A DNA stretch of 25,599 bases from Candidatus Bathyarchaeota archaeon (GTDB lineage: Archaea; Thermoproteota; Bathyarchaeia; 40CM-2-53-6): positions 1-25,599 of the forward strand of contig VBBE01000036.1 of NCBI GenBank assembly GCA_005884605.1, read 5' to 3'. How positions within the stretch are numbered: the first letter of the stretch is position 1; each line of letters opens with the position of its first letter. Positions 7,806 to 15,792 of the stretch are shown here, piece by piece. A model generated the notes under the pieces. The model had not been told where the DNA came from, ran no database searches, and saw nothing but the letters and a program-made list of their open reading frames with translations. Both the position numbers and the translations under genes were made by a program.

Positions 7806-9011
7806 TCAATGGGTTGCGGTCGCGACCGTGGCCTGACTAGACGGGCTATACTTTTTCCTGAAATCTTTCAATCCCATCTCTTCACCAAGCACCACAACCT
7901 GATCCTCTGATCGCCGTTGGTAGAAAGGAAGCTTGACGACTTCGGCTTGGACCCTCCGATCTCTGATTCCAACACTGAATCTCTCTCCGATCGCGGCTAA
8001 AGACGGTGGGACGTAGCCCATTCCAATCCCAAGACTGAGAGTAGGAGAAAATGTTCCGCTAGACACCTTGCCAACCACATCGGCATCCACAAAAGTGTGC
8101 TGGCCTTGCCGCGGAATCCCTTTTTCCTTCATCTTGAAACCAGCTCTCACTCGGCTGGGTCCTCTTTCCTTCAAGCGTATGATCGCATCTTTACCCACAA
8201 AATCCGGCTTATCCAAACGCACAACCCAGTTGAGCCTCGCCTCAACCGGGGAAGTGTTCTCATCAATATCATTCCCATAGAGACACATTCCCGCCTCAAG
8301 TCTCAAAACGTCTCTCGCACCCAACCCGACCGGAGAAATCCCGACTTCTCTACCACCCAACAAGAGTTTCTCCCAGACCCTCATCGCACTTGATGGTTCC
8401 TTCACGCTGGTATTCCACACGTAGATCTCGAAACCATCCTCACCCGTGTATCCGCTACGTGTCAGGAGGCACGGAATCCCTGCAACCTTCGCATCCTTCG
8501 TCCCGTACTTTTCCACTTCGTCGAGCTTGACACCGGACAGGTTCCAGAGGACCGTCCCGGCGCGAGGACCCTGAACTGCGAACATGGCAACATCATCAGA
8601 AACATCGGAAATGGTCACATCGGTTCGTGTCTTGTTTTTGAGAAGCCAGTTCCAGTTCTTGTCACGGTTCCCGGCGTTGTAGACAACAAGATACCGCACG
8701 CTACCGATTCTGAAGACGGTCAGATCATCCATAATTCCTCCCTTAGCATTGCAAAAGAGAGAATACTGTCCTCTTCCGACGGCAAGCTTAGACACGTCGT
8801 TCGTGGTGAGATTGTTGAGGAATGACTCGGCGCCTTTTCCTTCCACTAGAACTCGTCCCATGTGGGAGACATCGAATATTCCACAGTTGTTTCTAACACT
8901 ACGGCATTCCGGGATTATGCCTTCGAACCAGACTGGAAGGTCAAAGCCCGCATACTCGACGATGTTACCATGCTTTCTATGGTACTCGTAGACTTGGGTT
9001 CTTCTTGCCAA
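7806..9011 (-). CDS. gcvT: Aminomethyltransferase, glycine cleavage system T protein
   Basis: 401 residues, slightly longer than the ~365 of the bacterial protein. It transfers the methylene group from the aminomethyl-lipoyl H protein to tetrahydrofolate, releasing ammonia. Visible family blocks in order: GIFDVSHMG near residue 43, the folate/catalytic block GGIMDDLTVFRI near 90, NAGNRDKNW, VQGPRA, LTRSGYTGEDGFEIYV near 185, GARDVLRLEAGMCLYGNDID near 235, and the C-terminal barrel with SSGTFSPTLSLGIGMGYV. The start is TTG (MARRTQVYEYHRKHG), the first one fitting the family N-terminus; no strong ribosome binding site is visible. gcvH, gcvP and lipoate genes are not in the window. The upstream zinc ribbon gene is on the same strand, 62 bases away. 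Confidence 0.93.
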   Translation of the reverse strand: MARRTQVYEYHRKHGNIVEYAGFDLPVWFEGIIPECRSVRNNCGIFDVSHMGRVLVEGKGAESFLNNLTTNDVSKLAVGRGQYSLFCNAKGGIMDDLTVFRIGSVRYLVVYNAGNRDKNWNWLLKNKTRTDVTISDVSDDVAMFAVQGPRAGTVLWNLSGVKLDEVEKYGTKDAKVAGIPCLLTRSGYTGEDGFEIYVWNTSVKEPSSAMRVWEKLLLGGREVGISPVGLGARDVLRLEAGMCLYGNDIDENTSPVEARLNWVVRLDKPDFVGKDAIIRLKERGPSRVRAGFKMKEKGIPRQGQHTFVDADVVGKVSSGTFSPTLSLGIGMGYVPPSLAAIGERFSVGIRDRRVQAEVVKLPFYQRRSEDQVVVLGEEMGLKDFRKKYSPSSQATVATATH

Positions 9012-9073
9012 TGCCTGACTTCTCGTGATCTGCCCGGTAATTGAGTGCTGGTAGAAAAAAGAATGCGAGGGAA

Positions 9074-9256
9074 CTAGGGACCAGGAACAGGGGTCTCTGG
9101 AATAATCTTCAAGTTTTCAGTGTCAAACCCCAGCTTCTTACCGCACTTTGGACAGTAGCCTCCGTTGCGCTGAATGATCTCGCCAGGGGTCTCCAGCTCA
9201 AGCCCAGTGTAGAGGAGTTCGCCGCACTTGGAGCACAAAATTCTCTGCGGACACAA
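9074..9256 (-). CDS. Small zinc ribbon protein (60 aa)
   Basis: A 60-residue frame with two CxxC knuckles: C8-SK-C11 and C35-PK-C38, spaced 23 residues apart, the geometry of a zinc ribbon. The region between (LELETPGEIIQRNGGY) suits the two strands of such a fold, and the proline-rich tail is short. Start is TTG; a TATA-like TTTTTATAG on the minus strand (about 9297-9305) lies 40-50 bases upstream, with a 10-bp palindrome CCTCGCGAGG (9270-9279) between. It is probably read together with gcvT. Partners and function are unknown; small archaeal zinc ribbons often associate with nucleic acids or larger complexes. Confidence 0.65.
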   Translation of the reverse strand: MCPQRILCSKCGELLYTGLELETPGEIIQRNGGYCPKCGKKLGFDTENLKIIPETPVPGP

Positions 9257-9296
9257 ATCGGTGCGGAAGCCTCGCGAGGGCTCATGACCAAACGCG

Positions 9297-9306
9297 CTAT
9301 AAAAAC
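9297..9306. promoter_or_regulatory. TATA-like element usable on both strands
   Basis: CTATAAAAAC reads as a TATA box on the plus strand, facing the structured segment that begins near 9411, and as TTTTTATAG on the minus strand, facing the zinc ribbon gene. Spacing is better for the minus-strand gene. Confidence 0.4.
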
Positions 9307-9410
9307 GGTTTCAGACTCGCGCATGCAATTTGGGAAAGCAGGCTCTGTCAACTCTTCCGTTGTTGTTTGGTGGTAGCTTCGGTCCTCTCTAACTGTTATG
9401 TTCACGATGC

Positions 9411-9547
9411 GGCCCATTGCACTGTTAGGCGGTCGTCGTATGAGCTTGTCACACTGGGATGAGGGGAGTGACTCCGACCAGGTGACGGGTCTAGACCGGG
9501 ATAGCCGGTTGGTTGGCCACTGTAAAATCCTTGCCGTGCAATGGGCC
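9411..9547. ncRNA. Candidate structured RNA closed by a perfect 12-bp helix
   Basis: GGCCCATTGCAC at 9411-9422 is exactly complementary to GTGCAATGGGCC at 9536-9547, and a GGC (9428-9430)/GCC (9533-9535) pairing continues the stem past a TGTTA bulge. Inside are further possible hairpins: GGAG/CTCC around GGGGAGTGACTCC, the self-complementary GGTCTAGACC, and CCGG pairs. Immediately downstream, 9555-9622 adds three more stems (CACGC/GCGTG, GGTTGA/TCGACC, AGAGAC/GTCTCT). No credible protein frame covers this area. I do not see the SRP RNA GGAAG/AGCAG loop, the RNase P ACAGAA motif, a tRNA or a box C/D pair, so identity and strand are open; it may be a lineage-specific RNA or a diverged known one. 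Confidence 0.4.
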
Positions 9548-9689
9548 AAGCTACCACGCTACGGGCGTGAGGGGGCGGTTGAGGTTCGACCGTTCCCTGC
9601 CGAAAAGAGACTATGTGTCTCTGAGGCGCAAGGGCTCTCAGGTGAAGCAATGAAGGGGAATCCGACGACGACGGTAATCCTCAGAGTCG
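9548..9689. other. Hairpin-rich continuation of the structured segment
   Basis: No coding frame is credible here. Three local stems stand in series: CACGC-TACGG-GCGTG at about 9555-9569, GCGGTTGA-GGT-TCGACCGT at about 9575-9593, and AGAGAC-TATGT-GTCTCT at about 9606-9622, followed by a CTGAG/CTCAG pair. They may belong to the same transcript as the helix-closed segment before it or to the 5' leader of the membrane protein gene. Confidence 0.35.
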
Positions 9690-9711
9690 ATGAGAGCAAG
9701 TCTAGTCCTCG

Positions 9712-10050
9712 TTGCCTGTAGCCTCCTTCCTGATCCTCGCCTTCACCGTCTTTGTCCTCGCTGGCGGACTTTTCATCTTAGTCGGCGCCGGCACCTCGGT
9801 GAGTCTCTTGAACGTCCAGCAAGGTCTCGGCTTTGTCTATCCTCACGACATCAACAACCAGACTCCGGCCGAAGGAGTGTTCGTGGCCCTGCTCTATGCT
9901 CTGGGAATCGTAGGGTTGTACATGATGTTCACGAGCACACGCAACGCATACCGGCCCAGCCGAGCATACGGCTTTCTAGGGTTCGGCATGCTGCTAAGCT
10001 TCGTCTTCATGGCAACAGCATACTTCGTGCTATACCAGAAGCTCATGTAG
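9712..10050 (+). CDS. Small membrane protein resembling the OST3/OST6 membrane domain
   Basis: 112 residues with three hydrophobic segments: ~5-27 (FLILAFTVFVLAGGLFILVG), ~58-76 (VALLYALGIVGLYMMF) and ~85-107 (GFLGFGMLLSFVFMATAYFV). The NNQTPAEGVFVALLYALGIV stretch, with Q-T-x-E-G directly before a helix containing LY, is reminiscent of the membrane part of OST3/OST6 (TUSC3/MAGT1), an accessory subunit of the N-glycosylation oligosaccharyltransferase; archaeal relatives lacking the thioredoxin domain have been reported among eukaryotic signature proteins. This assignment is by motif feel and is moderate. The frame begins at TTG 9712, but an ATG at 9690 in the neighbouring frame reads MRASLVLVA, and skipping one T at 9717 would join them into one continuous first helix. 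So the true N-terminus may be frameshifted here or affected by a sequence error. Confidence 0.6.
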   Translation: MPVASFLILAFTVFVLAGGLFILVGAGTSVSLLNVQQGLGFVYPHDINNQTPAEGVFVALLYALGIVGLYMMFTSTRNAYRPSRAYGFLGFGMLLSFVFMATAYFVLYQKLM

Positions 10051-10089
10051 CTGCTACCCACTAATTTCATTTCGAGAGGAGCCGAACTG

Positions 10090-11262
10090 TCATGGATCCT
10101 GTTGCGTTCTAGCAACAGGTTGAGCGGAGTGTCTGCCCCGATAACGGATCGCCAAATAGCCTAACACTGCCGTTGCGATTATTGACACAGTGATCGCGAG
10201 GATTATGGAAAGGGAATTGGGCATCGGTGAGACTGGCGATTGAATGTCGTAAGTGTAGATTCCGTTTGGAGAGGTGAAGTACAGTTTCCCATTGGGTCCC
10301 TTTTCAACCCCGATAATTCCTCCGCTTTGCATGTAAACCTGGCTCATTGAAACTACTGATCCGTTCATAGAGAGTTCAAGGCGTTCGAGGTTTCCCGTGT
10401 TCCCCGTGTTCCATTCGCCAAAATAATAGACGTTGGGAGCAACTGTCGCGATCCCGGTGGGTGTGACGACTGGATTGAAGTTGACGATTGGATCTATGAA
10501 TGACGGGTTGTGGCATACTCCGAGGCACGTCGGCCAACCATAGTTTCCGCCCTTAACGATGATGTTGATCTCATCATCGCTGCTTGGACCCGCCTCGGTG
10601 GCAATGAGTCTGTCATTTGACGCGTCAAAGTCAAAGCCGAAAGCATTCCGGATGCCCAAAGCATAGACAAGGCTTCCGGGGAAGGGGTTGTCGGAAGGAA
10701 CGGACCCGTCGGAGTTCATGCGAAGCATCTTACCAGTTGTGGACGATGGGTCTTGTGCTGGCGAACCTTCGTGGAATTCGCCGACCTGTGCGTATAGTTT
10801 GCCATCAGGTCCAAACTTGATGTAGCCACCGTTATGATAAGGAGGAGTGTTCGGAGCACCGCTTACGACATCGAAGATGTTCGTCGGGCTCGTCCCAATG
10901 TTACCTGCTGCTGTGTAGCGGACGATGTGACCGTGTGTGTAGGATTGGCTGTCACGATAGGTATGGTAGAAGTAGAGATACCCGTTGGTGGTGAAGGATG
11001 GATCCAAAGCTATGCCCAATAGTCCCGACTCGCCGTCCGTGAATATTGGCGAAATGGTAGCGAAGGGAGTTGACAAAAGTGATCCATTCTGTTGAATGAC
11101 ACGTACGTTGCCTGTGTTTTTTTCGTTGAAGAAAATGCGTCCGTCAGGGGCAAAGTTCAGAGAGAGGGGGAAACTGAGACCGGTTAGGATCGTTGTCACT
11201 GGAGAGGCAGTTGAGGACTGGGCATGCGAGAATATCCAAGAACCGGTCGAAAGTATGATCAA
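10090..11262 (-). CDS. PQQ-dependent sugar dehydrogenase-like beta-propeller, membrane anchored
   Basis: 390 residues of the glucose/sorbosone dehydrogenase family, a six-bladed propeller acting outside the cell on sugars. Seen: N-terminal hydrophobic segment ending SHAQSS (signal peptide), LSFPLSLNFAPDGRIFFNEK, GLLGIALDPSF, HNGGYIKFGPDGKLYAQVGE near residue 140, YALGIRNAFGFDFD, EAGPSSDDEINIIVKGGNYG near 225, and a C-terminal helix near 350-372 followed by RYRGRHS, so the enzyme is tethered facing outward. The start is uncertain: TTG 11262 is the only usual start codon in the open frame, yet the signal peptide looks as if it should start further upstream, where basic residues (KLTAK) are encoded. 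Whether PQQ is really used cannot be judged. Convergent with the OST3-like gene and downstream of kdpC on the same strand, but separated by ~200 bases. Confidence 0.85.
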   Translation of the reverse strand: MIILSTGSWIFSHAQSSTASPVTTILTGLSFPLSLNFAPDGRIFFNEKNTGNVRVIQQNGSLLSTPFATISPIFTDGESGLLGIALDPSFTTNGYLYFYHTYRDSQSYTHGHIVRYTAAGNIGTSPTNIFDVVSGAPNTPPYHNGGYIKFGPDGKLYAQVGEFHEGSPAQDPSSTTGKMLRMNSDGSVPSDNPFPGSLVYALGIRNAFGFDFDASNDRLIATEAGPSSDDEINIIVKGGNYGWPTCLGVCHNPSFIDPIVNFNPVVTPTGIATVAPNVYYFGEWNTGNTGNLERLELSMNGSVVSMSQVYMQSGGIIGVEKGPNGKLYFTSPNGIYTYDIQSPVSPMPNSLSIILAITVSIIATAVLGYLAIRYRGRHSAQPVARTQQDP

Positions 11263-11383
11263 GGTGACGATTTTTGCAGTTAACTTTAGAGACGGAAACC
11301 TAAGTACCGTATGACAACCCTCAACGGATGTGCCGAAACGAATCCGAAAAGGTTTGTGAGGTCAAGCTCGGGAGCTATCTGAG

Positions 11384-11396
11384 GAAACCGGGTTTC
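11384..11396. repeat. Palindrome upstream of the sugar dehydrogenase gene
   Basis: GAAACC-G-GGTTTC is a perfect inverted repeat around one central base. It lies ~120 bases upstream of the dehydrogenase start and ~65 bases after the kdpC stop, where it could be an operator or a weak hairpin. Confidence 0.3.
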
Positions 11397-11459
11397 TGTC
11401 ACAGCGATTCCCTAATCCTTCATCGAGTAAACAATCTCATCCGAGGCTTGAGTCCGAAA

Positions 11460-11915
11460 CTACGAGAAACTGTTGTAAGCTGAACTGCCCGATTTGATGA
11501 GAGCTAGGTTTAGCCTTAGAACATTAACGTACGGAGTGCCGAAGGTCCAAAACGTGCCCTCCTCGTTCTGGTTGACGATTTGTTGTAGCCCGTCCACTGA
11601 AATGCCGGTGGCAGAGCTTATCCTCGGGATCTGAGAATAGGCGTCCTGGACTGTGATGTCAGGGTCCACCCCCGAGGCAGAATCGTTTCGGGGATGAAAG
11701 AAGATCGGCATGCTGAAATTCTGCGCGATAAGATTTGAGCCCACGGTCTTACCGTGAAACTGAACTAAGCTTCCATTTGCCTGGGATGGAAAGATTAGCT
11801 GGGCAAAGCCCGTTATGACGAGGGGAAACACGAGCCCGCAGAGAATCAGCGATATTAATGCCAATCTTATTGCAGGGCCATAATTTCGCCGGAGTTCGCG
11901 CCTAACTTTCATCAT
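11460..11915 (-). CDS. kdpC: Potassium-transporting ATPase subunit C, short form
   Basis: 151 residues; E. coli KdpC has 190. One N-terminal membrane helix (LALISLILCGLVFPLVITGF) leads to the family blocks QANGSLVQFHGKTVGSNLIA and FFHPR, then jumps directly to SASGVDPDITVQDAYSQIPR and ends with VNVLRLNLAL. The ~45 residues that in E. coli separate FHxR from SASGxD (the SGGSNL region) are missing with no frame disruption. KdpC stabilises the KdpA-KdpB complex and helps ATP binding. A strong AGGAG site 8-9 bases before tandem ATG ATG fixes the start. It follows kdpB by 13 bases and ends the operon. Confidence 0.93.
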   Translation of the reverse strand: MMKVRRELRRNYGPAIRLALISLILCGLVFPLVITGFAQLIFPSQANGSLVQFHGKTVGSNLIAQNFSMPIFFHPRNDSASGVDPDITVQDAYSQIPRISSATGISVDGLQQIVNQNEEGTFWTFGTPYVNVLRLNLALIKSGSSAYNSFS

Positions 11916-11928
11916 GGGTTTTTCTCTC

Positions 11929-14076
11929 CTAGAGCAGCGATATTCCCACGTCTATCAGCTTGATTCCTACAAAGGGGATGATAACTCCACCAACTCCATA
12001 GATCACCGTGTTTTTCAGGAAAAGGGTCATGGTTCCCGAGGGCTTGAACGTGACACCTCTCATCGCTAGGGGAATCAAGAGGGGAATGATGATCGCGTTG
12101 AAGATAAGGGCCGAGAGAACGGCAGTGTTCAGCCCAAGCCCGAGAACATTCAACGCCTTCAGCTCTGGGATGGTTGATGCAAACAAGACGGGCATGATCG
12201 CGAAATATTTCGCTACATCGTTCGCGATACTAAATGTAGTCACGGCGCCTCGGGTCATAAGCAATTGTTTTCCAAGCATCACGACTTCGATGATCTTGGC
12301 CGGGTTCGACTCGAGATCAACCATGTTAGCGGCCTCCTTCGCCGCTTGGGTCCCAGAGTTCATCGCCAAACCTACGTCGGCCATTGCTAAGGCAGGGGCA
12401 TCATTGGTCCCGTCCCCTATCATTGCAACAATTCTAGTATCGGCCTGTTCCCGCTTGACGATGTGATACTTGTCCTCAGGTTTCGCCTCCGGTTGGTACT
12501 CGTCAATTCCCACCTCCGCCGCTATGCTCTTGGCAGTGAGTGGTTGATCGCCGGTTATCATAACCGGCCTGATGCCCATCACCTTGACCGCCATGATCTT
12601 TTCCCTGATATCGGGCTTGAGAACGTCTCTCAACCTTACAATCCCGATCGCCTCTCGATTTCTCGAAAGCGCCAGAGCGGTGTCTCCAGCTGCAGAAATG
12701 TACTGAACGATCTTGTCGTAGTCAGCGGGAACAGATTTTACAATTTTCTTGACGGCATCAGGAGCCCCTTTGATGATTTCTATCTCGTCAGATCCGATCG
12801 GGACGCCGCCTTCCACGTGGGGTTCAAATTTTCTCCTCAGCCTTCCCCTCTCTCGGCCAGTCCCCCCGCTCTTTGGCAACATGAACCCGGTACCTCCAGC
12901 CAGTTTGACACCACTAGTGCGGGTGCTCGCGCTGAACTCGTACACCTCAGATGCATCGAGAGCGTTCATTTCCTTTGGAACGAACCCATTCTCGTAGGCC
13001 AGCCTGATCAGGCTTCTACCCTCGGGAGTGTCATCATGCCACGAAGCTAGGAAGGCGGCTTCACCCACATCTTTCTCGGTGAATCCGGGGAATGGTAGAA
13101 ATTCGACCGCCTGCCTGTTACCGATTGTGATGGTCCCGGTTTTGTCGAGAAGAATAACATCAGTATCTCCCGCTGTCTCGACTGCCCGACCAGACTTAGC
13201 AACTATCTTTTCCCTATAGAGCCTGGAAATGCCGGACAATCCTATCGAGGGTAGAAGTGCTCCTATCGTCGTAGGCAAGAGGCAGACGTAGAGCGCTATC
13301 AGGACCGAAAGGTCCGCTGCGAGACTCAGAACCAGAGACACGCCTAGCAGAGCCCCGATAAGGATCGTAAAAATCGCCGTGAGTCCGATCAGGACAATTG
13401 TTACTGCTTGCTCGTTCGGGGTCCTGGGCCTCTTGGAGGACTCAACCATTCTAATCATTTGGTTGATGAACGTCTCATCAGGGTTGACCGTCACCTTCGC
13501 CGTAAGCGTGTCGCTGAGAACCTGCGAGCCTCCGATGACATCATCTCCCGGTGCCTTTCGAACCGCAGTTGACTCTCCTGTTAGGAGAGACTCGTCAACC
13601 ATCGCGATTCCCTCAAGGACCTGTGCGTCAATGGGAACAGTGTCACTCTTCTCGAGAAGAATAAGGTCACCCTTGCGAAGCTCTCTTGAGGGAGTAGGAA
13701 CGATTCGTCTAGAACCTTCTTCCATGAGAATTCTCTTGCTGGATACCTCCATCTCGAGTCTTCGAAGGCTGTTCGCAGTATTCTTCGCCTGACTCTCTGC
13801 GAGCGCATCGGACAAAGTGCTGAACCAGACAGTGATCAGGAGAATCAAGGCAACCTCCCCGTAGAATGACTGGAGGGAGGGGGTTGCAAACCTGGGAAAT
13901 CCTTCGGGGTAGAGTGCCATGGCTGCCACGATGAGGAAGGTGATCTCCACGATCAACATTACCGGGTTTGTGATCAGTCTAAGCGGGTTCAGGCGAACAA
14001 GCGAATCGATAAACACTCTCCTCGAAACCAGCGCCGGTCGTCGGACCAACAGCATTCTGCTGAATCTTGTCGCCAT
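11929..14076 (-). CDS. kdpB: Potassium-transporting ATPase ATP-binding subunit B (P-type ATPase)
   Basis: 715 residues. It hydrolyses ATP to drive K+ uptake through KdpA. Seen: membrane helices near 37-55 and 74-87, the actuator loop LLTGES at 164-169, helices at 223-265, LLPTT at 267-271, the phosphorylated Asp311 in DKTGT, the FSASTRTSG nucleotide-binding motif near 381, KGAPDAV near 436, TGDQPLTA near 508, GDGTNDAPAL at 554-563, and C-terminal helices. An insertion of roughly 30-35 residues rich in Gly and Arg (about 396-430) sits between FSASTRTSG and KGAPD and explains why it is longer than the usual ~680. ATG start with AGGGAAG upstream; 9 bases after the kdpA stop. Confidence 0.97.
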   Translation of the reverse strand: MATRFSRMLLVRRPALVSRRVFIDSLVRLNPLRLITNPVMLIVEITFLIVAAMALYPEGFPRFATPSLQSFYGEVALILLITVWFSTLSDALAESQAKNTANSLRRLEMEVSSKRILMEEGSRRIVPTPSRELRKGDLILLEKSDTVPIDAQVLEGIAMVDESLLTGESTAVRKAPGDDVIGGSQVLSDTLTAKVTVNPDETFINQMIRMVESSKRPRTPNEQAVTIVLIGLTAIFTILIGALLGVSLVLSLAADLSVLIALYVCLLPTTIGALLPSIGLSGISRLYREKIVAKSGRAVETAGDTDVILLDKTGTITIGNRQAVEFLPFPGFTEKDVGEAAFLASWHDDTPEGRSLIRLAYENGFVPKEMNALDASEVYEFSASTRTSGVKLAGGTGFMLPKSGGTGRERGRLRRKFEPHVEGGVPIGSDEIEIIKGAPDAVKKIVKSVPADYDKIVQYISAAGDTALALSRNREAIGIVRLRDVLKPDIREKIMAVKVMGIRPVMITGDQPLTAKSIAAEVGIDEYQPEAKPEDKYHIVKREQADTRIVAMIGDGTNDAPALAMADVGLAMNSGTQAAKEAANMVDLESNPAKIIEVVMLGKQLLMTRGAVTTFSIANDVAKYFAIMPVLFASTIPELKALNVLGLGLNTAVLSALIFNAIIIPLLIPLAMRGVTFKPSGTMTLFLKNTVIYGVGGVIIPFVGIKLIDVGISLL

Positions 14077-14085
14077 TGTTCTTCC

Positions 14086-15792
14086 CTAGAATCCGTTTAC
14101 ACGTCCTTGGAAGAACTCTCGAATCGGGCCCAGCGCGAGAAACGGGAAGAAGGTGAGAAGGACGAGGACAAGTATGCTTCCCACAATGACGATTGAGAAG
14201 AGAAAGCTGTCTGTCCTCACACCGACATTTGTTGTGAGTCTCTTTCTATTGATCATAGATCCCCCTAGAGCGAGTAGTAGTCCGATGGGCGCGAAACGCC
14301 CCAACAACATGACAATGCCTGTTGAGACATTGAAGAATGGAGTGTTTGCGGATGCTCCGAGAAAGTCGCTTCCATTGTTGGCCGCCGCGGAAGTAAACTC
14401 GTAGAATATCTGGGTGAACCCTACCGAGTTCGTCCCAACGCCAATCGCGCTCGCAGCCCCAGTTGAAAAGGCAAGGACCGTCGGGATGAGGATGATGACT
14501 GGGTGGACCAGAAACGCGATCATCACCAGCTTAACGTCCCGCGCAGTTATTTTCATTCCCAAGTACTCTGGCGTTCGGCCGGACATGAGGCCGACGATGA
14601 AGACTGTGAGAACGATGAACATGACCATGTACATCACCCCAACTCCCTTTCCACCAGGGGTTGCTTGGATCAGCATTCCATTGAACGCGGAAAGTATGAC
14701 CAGAGGGTTCACGCTCGATAGGGATGTGTTGACTGAGCCTGTGGTCACTGCTGTTGTGACAACGGTCCAGAAAACCGAAAAGAAGCCACCAAACCGGACT
14801 TCCATTCCCGGACCCACAACTGGAAAACTGGGGGTGAAGGCGATCAGGAGATCCAGCGCAAAGAGCGCATAGGCACCCCAGAGTATTGGACGACTTTCCC
14901 GCTTCTTGCCTATCAACTGGCCGAATACGAAACAGAGTGACGTGGGAATAAGTAGCATCAAGAAGATCTGGAATATGTTAGATGCAGGATTCGGGTTTTG
15001 GAGTGGATAGGCAGAGTTCGCTCCAAAGTATCCTCCGCCGTTTGTGCCTAGTTGCATAATGCTGACAAGGGAGGCGACTGGTCCGACCAGGATTGTCTGG
15101 GTCGCACCCTCAACCGTATGCGTGATGCTCTGATATCCTGTCAGAGTCTGAGGAACTCCTAGGCCGACGAATATCAGGGAAGCCACGAAACATAAAGGGA
15201 GCAGTATTCTTGTCAGAGATCTTGTAAAGTCAACGTAGAAGTTACCCAAGTCTTTCGAGTGGACGATGAACCCTCGAATCATCGCGATAGCCACGGATAT
15301 TCCTGTAGCTGCACTCGTGAACTGCAAGAACTGGACGGCCATCATCTGGCTGAGATAGGAAAGACCGGGAACTCCGGTTAGATTACTGCAATTCGGGAGT
15401 TGAATGCAATTCCCTTCTCCATTGTAGTGTTGCAAGTTGGTGTTGGTGGCGAAGCTGATGACCTGCATGAATGCAAGGTCCCATGAGAGACCAGGAAACC
15501 CTTGAGGGTTCAATGGAAGAACGCCTTGAAATGAGAATATTACAAATGCGATTGCCATCTGGAAAATATTGACAATGAGAGCGGCGAGAAAGTATTCTTT
15601 CCAGTTCATGCCGCGAGCTGGAACAACGCCCACGAGTCGATAGATTTCTCGTTCGACAGGGTTGAGTATCTTGTCGAGGCGACTAGGTGCTAGGGTGAAT
15701 ACTCTAGCAATGTGTGGGGAGAGGAGGCGGGCCGATAGGATGGCTGTGACCAGAATTGTGATGAGTATGAATAAATTGCTCGGGTCGATCAG
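14086..15792 (-). CDS. kdpA: Potassium-transporting ATPase channel-like subunit A, non-standard start
   Basis: Membrane subunit that carries the K+ path. All four selectivity-filter loops are visible: SFATNTNLQHYNGEG, LGTNGGGYFGANS, TTAVTTGSVNTSLSSVNPL and EFTSAAANNGSDF. The first ordinary start codon in frame is GTG 15633 (GVVPARGMNWKEYF), but the frame stays open upstream to 15795 and encodes clear KdpA N-terminus: a helix LFILITILVTAILSARLL and LDKILNPVEREIYRLV. No ATG, GTG or TTG lies in that extension; CTG at 15792-15790, 10 bases after GGAGG, is the best candidate and yields 568 residues, a normal size (E. coli 557). Alternatively an ATG at 15810 in another frame opens a 6-codon ORF whose TGA overlaps this CTG, so a lost base or a frameshift is also possible. 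Confidence 0.93.
   Translation of the reverse strand: MIDPSNLFILITILVTAILSARLLSPHIARVFTLAPSRLDKILNPVEREIYRLVGVVPARGMNWKEYFLAALIVNIFQMAIAFVIFSFQGVLPLNPQGFPGLSWDLAFMQVISFATNTNLQHYNGEGNCIQLPNCSNLTGVPGLSYLSQMMAVQFLQFTSAATGISVAIAMIRGFIVHSKDLGNFYVDFTRSLTRILLPLCFVASLIFVGLGVPQTLTGYQSITHTVEGATQTILVGPVASLVSIMQLGTNGGGYFGANSAYPLQNPNPASNIFQIFLMLLIPTSLCFVFGQLIGKKRESRPILWGAYALFALDLLIAFTPSFPVVGPGMEVRFGGFFSVFWTVVTTAVTTGSVNTSLSSVNPLVILSAFNGMLIQATPGGKGVGVMYMVMFIVLTVFIVGLMSGRTPEYLGMKITARDVKLVMIAFLVHPVIILIPTVLAFSTGAASAIGVGTNSVGFTQIFYEFTSAAANNGSDFLGASANTPFFNVSTGIVMLLGRFAPIGLLLALGGSMINRKRLTTNVGVRTDSFLFSIVIVGSILVLVLLTFFPFLALGPIREFFQGRVNGF

Noticed and set aside
9328..9346. GGGAAAGCAGGC resembling the SRP RNA helix 8 loop
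   Set aside because: The complementary flanking strand needed for helix 8 is absent and the GGAAG loop is not intact.
9411..9547. Miniature inverted-repeat transposon bounded by 12-bp repeats
   Set aside because: No target-site duplication is visible at the outer edges (GATGC versus AAGCT) and the interior continues the pairing, so a structured RNA is the better reading.
9398..9721. 107-codon plus-strand ORF over the structured segment
   Set aside because: Spans the perfect 12-bp inverted repeat and several hairpins, has no recognisable domain, and is better explained as non-coding.
12463..13050. 195-codon plus-strand ORF
   Set aside because: Antisense shadow of kdpB, whose P-type ATPase motifs are unambiguous on the other strand.
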